Part shown: one piece after another, positions 6,831 to 12,409 of the stretch
Layout of the letters: every line of letters starts with the position of its first letter
Position numbering within the stretch: the first letter of the stretch is position 1
Source: Chloroflexota bacterium
GTDB taxonomy: Bacteria > Chloroflexota > Anaerolineae > Anaerolineales > Villigracilaceae
Assembly (NCBI GenBank): GCA_021823555.1
Contig: JAKANW010000036.1
Span: 1-12,409, forward strand
Reading direction: 5' to 3'
Length of the DNA: 12,409 nucleotides
Program-made: the position numbers and the translations under genes
Notes under the pieces: model-generated
What the model was told of the DNA's origin: nothing
Seen by the model: the letters and a program-made list of their open reading frames with translations, nothing else
Databases searched by the model: none

Positions 6831-7109
6831 TCAAGGTAAACCTATAACCATGGTTAACAACGCAAGTATAGAACCCAGTATAAATAAGAGGGATATTGAT
6901 CTGGCGAGCCAAAGGTCAAGATAAGTATGTTTGTTTAAGAAATAAGCACTCGGTAGTTGCAGCTTAACAAAGAAGTTATCTTTATTTGCCTTTTGTCTTT
7001 TATGTTTAATTTTACTTAAATATATGTCGGGGTGAAACCATGGCAAATACGAATAATATAAAGAAGCAACTAAAAAGATTAATGCGTAAATAAATTTTAT
7101 CGTATTCAT
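6831..7109 (-). CDS. Small two-helix membrane protein, candidate partner of Rhs tip CT2
   Basis: A 92-residue protein I do not recognise. It has a hydrophobic segment at about residues 3-21, a basic middle (KIKHKRQKANK near 33-43), and a second hydrophobic segment at about 69-88, so both ends probably lie on the same side of the membrane. The ATG at 7109 was chosen because AGGTG stands about 8 nt before it. An earlier in-frame start at 7184 would overlap the Rhs end and has no comparable site. It begins 11 nt after the Rhs tip gene stops, and the ribosome site overlaps that stop codon, so translation is probably coupled. DNA is AT-rich, like CT2 and unlike the Rhs core. By position it fits an immunity protein of a polymorphic toxin pair; this is inference only. 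Confidence 0.62.
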   Translation of the reverse strand: MNTIKFIYALIFLVASLYYSYLPWFHPDIYLSKIKHKRQKANKDNFFVKLQLPSAYFLNKHTYLDLWLARSISLLFILGSILALLTMVIGLP

Positions 7110-7120
7110 GTGGTTTTCAC

Positions 7121-8815
7121 CTACTGACCGGTTTTTAGCCAAAACCGTATTCGATTGACAATAGGCGAGAGAGGAAAGCCCCATGTCACTGCTACACCTG
7201 CTCCTGGAGGAATATATGCACCACCTTCCATTGCTACTGGTGCCACATCCGGGAGTTTCCTTTCAAAGCCATAAAGTTCTGGCACATAGTCCACTGTGGA
7301 CGGGCTAACAGTAACTGACCCTCCGCCAACATAGCCTCCTCCAGCATTGATTGTTAACCCGCTGAGGAAAGTCTCTATGTTTCCCTGGCTTGGCATATCG
7401 CTGTCTAAGAGTGAACCAATCCACCCTCCCGTGAGCGAAAAAGTGGGCAACAATATTGATTTTCCCACGTTACCGCCTAATCCAATATAAACCTGATTAT
7501 AACGATCAACCGTTGCGCTAAATGTTAATAACTCCCCATTTACAGTAAATGTATAATAATCCGGATGAGATGGATCTAGATCCCAACTTGAAGGTGGGAC
7601 CCAAGGGCCAATTGATGTTGCTGCGCAGGGATGAGATTTAGGATAAGACGCTGGAGCACAGGATGGGGTAGGAGCAGTTGGTGCGATAGGCAATGTCGAG
7701 GGTGTTACTACAGGGGGCAGAGGTTTTGGCGGCCTCGAGTAGCTGCCTCGCTGTTCCCCATAGCATCCATAGGGACCGTCACAAGCCATATGCCCAGACG
7801 GATCGTTGTAAACCACAGGCGAGTTATTGGCGTAGGCGTACCTATCGTATCCTTGCACCCCACCCGGCACAATGCTATCTGCTTGGGCGAACCTCCCCAG
7901 CGAGCTATCGTACCAGCGCGCATTGAAATAGACCAAGCCGAAGGTACCGACGTACGAATATTGGCCGGTGAACTGGTATTGCGTGGGCGCCGTCCCGGCC
8001 TGGTAGCGCACCACGCCCCAGGCAGTGTAGCGCAGTTCCGAGACCACGTTGCCGCTGGCATCCAAGGTCAAGGAGGTGGAGTTGAGATGGTCGGAGAGCA
8101 GGTAATATAACGTGGAGCCTTGTCGCATCGCCACGCGCTGGCTCCCGGCATAGTAGTACTTGGTGATAATTTGGCCGGTCACCTCGTAGTAGTTGCCGAT
8201 GAAGTAGGTGGTGACTCCATTCACAGTCTGCGCCACGCGGTTGCCGTCGCCATCATACATGAAGGTGGCAGAGGTGGTATTCAGGGCGGGCATCGCCTGG
8301 ACCTTGAGGGCTTTGGCTTCCGGGTTTTGCACAGATTCCGGTAAGGGCGGCATGGCTGCCAAGTCAGCCATAATATTCTCAGTGGTAGCCTTCTCGTTCA
8401 TTTCTGGCGCAGAGGCTAAGGATGGAGGCTCGTAGGCCATCGGCAAGCCAAAGACGCGCACGATCAGGTAGGCCAGGTGGTCACGGTGTAGCGGATCGCC
8501 CGGACAGAAGTAGTTGCTGCCCGTCGCACAACTGTCGTTGATGCCCAGCCCCGACACCAGGTATTGGATGTAGTTCTTGAAGAATGAAGCGGAAATATCC
8601 ACGTAGGAATAGCTGGTATACGCGGGCACCGACCAGATGCCGCGGGCGCGCTCCACGAAGATGGCAAACTGCTCGCGCGTAGCCGCCTGGTCGGGGCAGT
8701 AGTTCGTCCCGCCGCAGCCGGAGGTGATGCCTTCGGCGGCAAACTGGTTGATCCAGTTGAAGGCCCAATACGAGGGCGGCACATGTCGATTTCTAACCCG
8801 ATTCAGAATTATCAA
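7121..8815 (-). CDS. Orphan Rhs tip: SLH fragment, Rhs core and unique C-terminus CT2
   Basis: An N-terminally truncated copy of the parent Rhs gene. Homology starts abruptly at 8783 ([13 protein letters not shown], inside the second SLH repeat) and runs through the third SLH repeat and the complete Rhs core ([42 protein letters not shown]). After the His codon at 7790-7792 the sequence is unrelated to the parent. The 222-codon CT2 starts Pro-rich, then becomes Gly/Ser/Thr-rich and beta-like (for example INAGGGYVGGGSVTV), with three cysteines near its start; no nuclease or toxin motif is recognised. The only upstream start is a TTG at 8815 giving 12 foreign residues and no good ribosome site, so it may be silent until recombination restores a full N-terminus. 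It is followed 11 nt later by a small membrane gene. Confidence 0.78.
   Translation of the reverse strand: MIILNRVRNRHVPPSYWAFNWINQFAAEGITSGCGGTNYCPDQAATREQFAIFVERARGIWSVPAYTSYSYVDISASFFKNYIQYLVSGLGINDSCATGSNYFCPGDPLHRDHLAYLIVRVFGLPMAYEPPSLASAPEMNEKATTENIMADLAAMPPLPESVQNPEAKALKVQAMPALNTTSATFMYDGDGNRVAQTVNGVTTYFIGNYYEVTGQIITKYYYAGSQRVAMRQGSTLYYLLSDHLNSTSLTLDASGNVVSELRYTAWGVVRYQAGTAPTQYQFTGQYSYVGTFGLVYFNARWYDSSLGRFAQADSIVPGGVQGYDRYAYANNSPVVYNDPSGHMACDGPYGCYGEQRGSYSRPPKPLPPVVTPSTLPIAPTAPTPSCAPASYPKSHPCAATSIGPWVPPSSWDLDPSHPDYYTFTVNGELLTFSATVDRYNQVYIGLGGNVGKSILLPTFSLTGGWIGSLLDSDMPSQGNIETFLSGLTINAGGGYVGGGSVTVSPSTVDYVPELYGFERKLPDVAPVAMEGGAYIPPGAGVAVTWGFPLSPIVNRIRFWLKTGQ
7790..8783 (-). repeat. Copy 2 of the ~1-kb SLH/Rhs-core repeat
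   Basis: This segment is a direct repeat of 9853-10854. Long stretches are base-identical, notably across the third SLH repeat, with scattered changes elsewhere and lower similarity near the DPSGH end. Its upstream edge is sharp: both copies share GGGCGGCAC and then diverge completely. Confidence 0.85.
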
Positions 8816-8842
8816 GGACGAATCGGTTGGATTCAGAATACA
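8784..8842. other. Junction spacer between small membrane gene and orphan Rhs copy
   Basis: Fifty-nine AT-rich bases between the stop of the small membrane gene (8843) and the point where Rhs homology resumes (8783). They match nothing in the parent gene, show no transposon ends or clear direct repeats, and probably mark a past recombination join. Confidence 0.45.
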
Positions 8843-9166
8843 CTACTTCTTGCGAATTGAATCCAATACAGTGAAACGCATATATGTTCCTAATATCGCA
8901 ACCAGTCCAAAAGGCAAACCGAGGCATAATAACAAGAGGAAACTACTGAGTGACCAATTCTCAATTGCATTTGGCGCACTAGTAAGATCAACAACTGAAA
9001 GCGCACTGGGCAACAGAACCATTACACTAATTCCTGTGTACAAAGAACGAGATATTTTCTCTCTTTTGCTCATAGGCGGAATCCAATACCGCGCTTCCCA
9101 ACCTATAGTTACAAGAGACAAGAGACTCAATATACTCGCCGTAAGAATAGCAACTATATTAACCAT
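8843..9166 (-). CDS. Small three-helix membrane protein, candidate partner of Rhs tip CT1
   Basis: A 107-residue protein I do not recognise. Hydrophobic segments lie at about residues 2-20, 43-60 and 72-95, with a basic loop (SKREKISR, 33-40) after the first and a charged C-terminus (DSIRKK). The ATG at 9166 has a good ribosome site, AAAGGA, about 8 nt upstream. It starts 35 nt after the parent Rhs gene stops and is on the same strand. Its DNA is AT-rich like CT1. It has no visible similarity to the 92-residue membrane protein that follows CT2, although the position is equivalent. Different small membrane proteins after different Rhs tips is what tip-specific immunity genes would look like; membrane immunity usually goes with membrane-active or periplasmic toxins. 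This role is inferred. Confidence 0.65.
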   Translation of the reverse strand: MVNIVAILTASILSLLSLVTIGWEARYWIPPMSKREKISRSLYTGISVMVLLPSALSVVDLTSAPNAIENWSLSSFLLLLCLGLPFGLVAILGTYMRFTVLDSIRKK

Positions 9167-9201
9167 TTTGTCGATCCTTTCTCAAAAATTCTATCAGTTC
9201 A

Positions 9202-9852
9202 TCAAGGGTTCGGAATAGCAATATGGACATTAAAGGAAGAATATAGATTCGCTATTACTTGTGGTAATTTACCTTCATCGTTTAATACAGCTAAATATTG
9301 AAGTCCTAGCGAAGGCTCTGATATAGAAGCTGCCCATCCTGCTCCACTTAATGCAGATGAAATATTAGTGTTTGATGAAACATTCATAGTGACATTTATA
9401 GTTGACTTGTCTAGGTAGCCCACAATACCTGTTTCGCCAGTTTTCAAATCTGCGAGAATGCTCAATGAACTTGCTGTTGAAGCAATGCCATTAGCAGTCT
9501 GTAAAAATGGCTGCACCAAAACTTCGCCCATAATCCACCCAGCAGCAGCTCCAGCAAGTCCAGTGACTGGCGCGCCCTCAAATCCTACTAAGCCTCCTAG
9601 CAACGCCATACCAAAGGTCATTACACCGACACCCGCTTCAGACCCAATATCAATTCCAAAGGCTATTTTGTCTAATAGTGCTGCAATTTCCCTTAACCTC
9701 GTGGGGGCAGCATTCGGAAGGAGTCTTTTTGCGATATCTACTGTGTTGAAATATATTCGATTATTACTACCGATAGGTTGCGATGGTAAATCAGGTTGTT
9801 GTGGTTTTGAAGGAGGTGAATAGTGACTACCACCATCTCCCTCCGTAAGCCA
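9202..9852 (-). other. Variable C-terminal tip CT1 of the parent Rhs gene
   Basis: The sequence after DPSGH is unrelated to CT2, so it is a separate module. It begins polar and Pro-rich ([14 protein letters not shown]), continues with a helical region ([15 protein letters not shown]), a Gly/Ala-rich hydrophobic region that could cross a membrane, and ends with a Ser/Asn/Thr-rich part ([14 protein letters not shown]). Base composition falls in GC relative to the core. No catalytic motif of a known Rhs toxin was found. Confidence 0.6.
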
Positions 9853-12409
9853 ATGACCAGACGGATCAGTATATCGGACGGGGTTATTATTAACAAATGC
9901 GTACCGATCCAAAGCCTGTGTACCTTGAGAGGCAAGAGGTACAATCGTATCAGGTTGGGCCCAGCGGTTAAGATAACCGTCATACCAACGTGCATTGAAA
10001 TAGACCAAGCCGAAGGAATCAACGTAGCTTCGTTGACCCGTGTACTGGTATTGCGTAAGCGTGGACCCGGCCTGGTAGCGCACTTGTCCCCAGGCAGTGT
10101 AGCGCAGTTCCGAGAGCACGTTGCCGCCGGAATCCAGCGTCAATGAGGTGGAGTTGAGATAGTCCGAGAGCAGGTAATATAACGTGGAGCCTTGGCGCAT
10201 GGCCACGCGTTGACTTCCAGCATAATAGTACTTGGTGACAATTTGGCCGGTCACTTCGTAGTAGTTGCCGATGAAATAAGTAGTCACACCATTGACGGTC
10301 TGCGCGACGCGGTTACCGTCGCCGTCATAAGTGAAACTGGCGGAGGTGGTGTTCAGGGCTGGCATGGCCCACACCTTGAGGGCTTTGGCTTCCGGGTCTT
10401 GCACGGATTCCGGCAAGGGCGGCATGGCTGCCAAGTCAGCCACAATATTCTCAGTGGTAGCCTTCTCGTTCATTTCTGGCGCAGAGGCTAAGGATGGAGG
10501 CTCGTAGGCCATCGGCAGGCCAAAGACACGCACGATCAGGTAGGCCAGGTGGTCACGGTGTAGCGGATCGCCCGGACAGAAGTAGTTGCTGCCCGTCGCA
10601 CAACTGTCGTTGATGCCCAGCCCCGACACCAGGTATTGGATGTAATTCTTGAAGACCGAGCCGGAGATATCCACATAAGAGTAACTGGTGTACGAGGGCA
10701 CCGACCAGATGCCGCGGGCGCGTTCCACGAAGATGGCAAACTGCTCGCGCGTGGCCGGGCTGTCCGGGCAGTAATTTCCGCCCCCGCAGCCGGCCGTGAT
10801 GCCCTCGGCCGCAAACTGGTTGATCCAGTTGAAGGCCCAATACGAGGGCGGCACGTCCGTAAAGCGCTGGGCGCTGGCGGGCGGGGTGTAGCCCGCACCG
10901 TGCTCGGCCTTTAGCAGGAAGATGGCCATCTCGGCGCGCGAGACGTTGTTCGTCGGGCAGTAGCGCAGGGGATTGTAGGCGCAGCCGCCGGTGATGCCCG
11001 CCCGGTACAAGGCTTCGATGTAGGGTTTGTACGGGTTGCCGTAGGGCACATCCGCAAAGATCGGCGCAGGCGTGGGAGTAATGGAGGGCGTGCTGGTGGG
11101 TGTGCGCGTGGGCGTGTTGGTAGGCGTGCGGGTGGGCGTGCGGGTGGAGGTGGGAAGGGGGGTCGGCGTGCTGGTGGCTGCCACCGCGGTCGGCGAGGCC
11201 TGTGGCGTGGCGGTCGGGTTGGCCGATCCGCTGACCGAGACCAGGTGTCCCTCGGCGTCATAGCCGAAGTTGGAGACTGCGCCGCCCGCGCTGCGATAGG
11301 TCATATTGCCGTCCGCATCGTAATTATACCCGCCGCCATTGAAGATGGACACGGCATGAGGATGGCCTGCGTCGTAGGTATAGGTCTGCCCGGCGCGGGT
11401 CTGCAGGTTGCCGGTCGTGGCGTTGTAGCTGTAGGTTTCGGAATATGTGCCTCCGCTGCCTCCCGTGGCCGAGGCGGAGGTCAGGCGGTTGAGAGAATCG
11501 TAACCGAAGCTCTGGGTCTGTGGCCCCGCCATCTGATCCAGGATGGTCTTCACGTTGCCGGCCGCATCGTAGGTGTAGCTCAGGTTCTGGAAGACGTATT
11601 GTGTGGAGACGCGGCTGGAGACGATCTGGCTCAGGCGGCCGCCCTGGACGTTCCAGGCGTTGTAATAGTAGTTGGTCTTCACGCCATCCCCGTACGTGCG
11701 CTGACTCAAACGTGAAGCGATATCGTAGGTGGTCCCGGTCACGTAACTGCTCACACCGGCAACTGTGTTGAGCAGCATCTGGGCGTTGTAGGTCTGGGTC
11801 ACCACTTCCCCATCCGGGTAGGTGATGGAGGTGGGCAGGTCGGCCAGGTTGTAGGCCCAGGAGGTATCGAAAGGCTGCCCAAGAATGATTTTATGTTCCT
11901 GGGTCATGTGGCCGCGCGCATCGTAGCTCCAGGAGGTCGAGCCGGAGCCATCGCTCATCGAAGTGCGGCGGCCAATCCCATAGATTCCGCTCGTTGGATC
12001 ATCGTACGTGTAGGTCGTGTTGACCGGTGCGCCGCAGCTTCCTGTACTGGATTTGCTCGTCAGGCGATTGAGGGGATCATAGCCCATGCTCAACACACAG
12101 CCGCGCGCGTCGGTCTGGGTCAACAGGTTGCCCAGGGCGTCGTAGGAATAGCTCCAATAGCCCATATCCGGGTCGCTCATGCTGGTCTTCTGCCCGGCGT
12201 AATTGTAAGTCATGCTGGTGGTCAATCCGCCGCGCAAAGTGGTGGACAGGCGGTTCAACGGGTCATAGGTATAGGTCACAACCGGCCCCGTCGGCGGGGT
12301 AACGCTCAACGTCCGCCCCCAGATATCGGTGGTCGTGACGGTGTTATGGGTTCCGCCATTTGTATCCGGCTCGGTCACGGTGGTGGTCAGGCTGTCGTAA
12401 GAATAATGG
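9202..12409 (-). CDS. Rhs/YD-repeat surface protein with interpolated SLH domains and C-terminus CT1 (5' end outside window)
   Basis: The frame is open to the right edge, so the N-terminus is missing; a GTG at 12378 is internal, since YD-repeat sequence (HYSYDSL) continues upstream. From the N-side: about a dozen YD repeats ([36 protein letters not shown]), a Thr/Pro linker (11062-11220), three SLH repeats (10517-11061), a linker, more YD repeats with the Rhs core ([27 protein letters not shown]), then DPSGH and the 216-codon CT1 (9202-9852). Rhs shells are known to enclose and deliver C-terminal toxins; SLH repeats normally tether proteins to the cell wall or surface glycans. CT1 has a Gly/Ala-rich hydrophobic stretch ([15 protein letters not shown] and onward) followed by an AT-rich end with no motif I know. 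It is followed by a small membrane gene. Confidence 0.92.
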   Translation of the reverse strand, partial: HYSYDSLTTTVTEPDTNGGTHNTVTTTDIWGRTLSVTPPTGPVVTYTYDPLNRLSTTLRGGLTTSMTYNYAGQKTSMSDPDMGYWSYSYDALGNLLTQTDARGCVLSMGYDPLNRLTSKSSTGSCGAPVNTTYTYDDPTSGIYGIGRRTSMSDGSGSTSWSYDARGHMTQEHKIILGQPFDTSWAYNLADLPTSITYPDGEVVTQTYNAQMLLNTVAGVSSYVTGTTYDIASRLSQRTYGDGVKTNYYYNAWNVQGGRLSQIVSSRVSTQYVFQNLSYTYDAAGNVKTILDQMAGPQTQSFGYDSLNRLTSASATGGSGGTYSETYSYNATTGNLQTRAGQTYTYDAGHPHAVSIFNGGGYNYDADGNMTYRSAGGAVSNFGYDAEGHLVSVSGSANPTATPQASPTAVAATSTPTPLPTSTRTPTRTPTNTPTRTPTSTPSITPTPAPIFADVPYGNPYKPYIEALYRAGITGGCAYNPLRYCPTNNVSRAEMAIFLLKAEHGAGYTPPASAQRFTDVPPSYWAFNWINQFAAEGITAGCGGGNYCPDSPATREQFAIFVERARGIWSVPSYTSYSYVDISGSVFKNYIQYLVSGLGINDSCATGSNYFCPGDPLHRDHLAYLIVRVFGLPMAYEPPSLASAPEMNEKATTENIVADLAAMPPLPESVQDPEAKALKVWAMPALNTTSASFTYDGDGNRVAQTVNGVTTYFIGNYYEVTGQIVTKYYYAGSQRVAMRQGSTLYYLLSDYLNSTSLTLDSGGNVLSELRYTAWGQVRYQAGSTLTQYQYTGQRSYVDSFGLVYFNARWYDGYLNRWAQPDTIVPLASQGTQALDRYAFVNNNPVRYTDPSGHWLTEGDGGSHYSPPSKPQQPDLPSQPIGSNNRIYFNTVDIAKRLLPNAAPTRLREIAALLDKIAFGIDIGSEAGVGVMTFGMALLGGLVGFEGAPVTGLAGAAAGWIMGEVLVQPFLQTANGIASTASSLSILADLKTGETGIVGYLDKSTINVTMNVSSNTNISSALSGAGWAASISEPSLGLQYLAVLNDEGKLPQVIANLYSSFNVHIAIPNP
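9853..10854 (-). repeat. Copy 1 of the ~1-kb SLH/Rhs-core repeat
   Basis: The source-like copy inside the parent gene, repeated at 7790-8783 in the same orientation. Such a long direct repeat could support recombination that deletes CT1 and its partner gene and joins the parent N-terminus to CT2. Confidence 0.85.
10517..11061 (-). other. Three SLH repeats with paired cysteines
   Basis: The three repeats start at [18 protein letters not shown] and YVDISGS. Each has the SLH pattern of a D-V/I start, an aromatic helix, a GITGGC-, GITAGC- or GINDSC-type turn and an R-E/D-H/Q helix. In each, a Cys after the turn is followed five or seven residues later by a second Cys in a YCP or FCP motif, so one disulphide per repeat is plausible outside the cell. 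Confidence 0.85.
11062..11220 (-). repeat. Thr/Pro linker repeat (RTPT/NTPT units)
   Basis: A low-complexity coding repeat between the YD-repeat shell and the SLH repeats, with units such as [16 protein letters not shown]. It should form an extended, flexible or glycosylated spacer, and it is compositionally like the tail of the stalk protein at 3252-3791. Confidence 0.8.

Noticed and set aside
7787..7789. ATG directly after DPSGH as an independent start for CT2
   Set aside because: No ribosome site is seen before it, and core sequence is open and conserved upstream; Met here is probably coincidental.
8724..9218. A 164-codon plus-strand frame across the small membrane gene
   Set aside because: It spans the Rhs-copy junction and lies opposite a gene that has a good ribosome site and three membrane segments.
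11072..11220. Possible CRISPR or satellite array
   Set aside because: The short G/T-rich repeats are in-frame Thr/Pro codons with no spacers; it is a protein linker.
12376..12378. GTG as the true start of the parent Rhs gene
   Set aside because: The frame stays open to the window edge and encodes another YD repeat upstream, so the start lies outside.

Overview
The window most likely comes from a member of the Chloroflexota, probably class Anaerolineae. This is inferred from gene style, not from a marker gene. The signs are Thr/Pro-rich surface stalks, SLH domains carrying 'GC...YCP' cysteine pairs, Rhs/YD-repeat proteins ending in DPSGH, and small dispersed palindromic repeats inside genes. 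Housekeeping genes are fairly GC-rich, while the ends of the Rhs genes are clearly AT-richer. No rRNA, tRNA, CRISPR array or transposase was seen.

Left block (1-3812, minus strand): a tight peptidase operon. Read 5'->3' it encodes a membrane-anchored Thr/Pro-rich protein (3791-3252), an M42 metallo-aminopeptidase (3248-2178), a second M42 peptidase (2176-1124), an S51 cyanophycinase/dipeptidase E-like serine peptidase (1093-377), and a third M42 peptidase that leaves the window (325-1). Spacings are 3, 1, 30 and 51 nt. Only the first M42 copy keeps every expected active-site residue. The second has Lys where the catalytic Glu belongs, and the third has HxN in place of HxD.

Middle (3818-6418, plus strand): a full-length SbcC/Rad50-type DNA-repair ATPase with no sbcD beside it. 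It diverges from the peptidase operon across a palindromic ATTATAAT. That box lies the same distance from both start codons, and neither start has a Shine-Dalgarno site, which suggests two leaderless transcripts sharing one -10 box.

Right block (6422-12409, minus strand): an Rhs locus with displaced tips. The parent gene (12409-9202, 5' end outside) has a YD-repeat shell into which a Thr/Pro linker and three SLH repeats are spliced, followed by the Rhs core and a unique AT-rich C-terminus (CT1). Next come a small three-helix membrane protein (9166-8843), a second ~1-kb copy of the SLH/core region with a different C-terminus (CT2, to 7121), a small two-helix membrane protein (7109-6831), and a third decayed core fragment (to about 6490). 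This repeating order of core, variable tip and small membrane protein matches what is known of polymorphic Rhs toxin/immunity loci with orphan tips. CT1 and CT2 match no toxin family I recognise, so the two tip/partner pairs are the best candidates here for an undescribed system.
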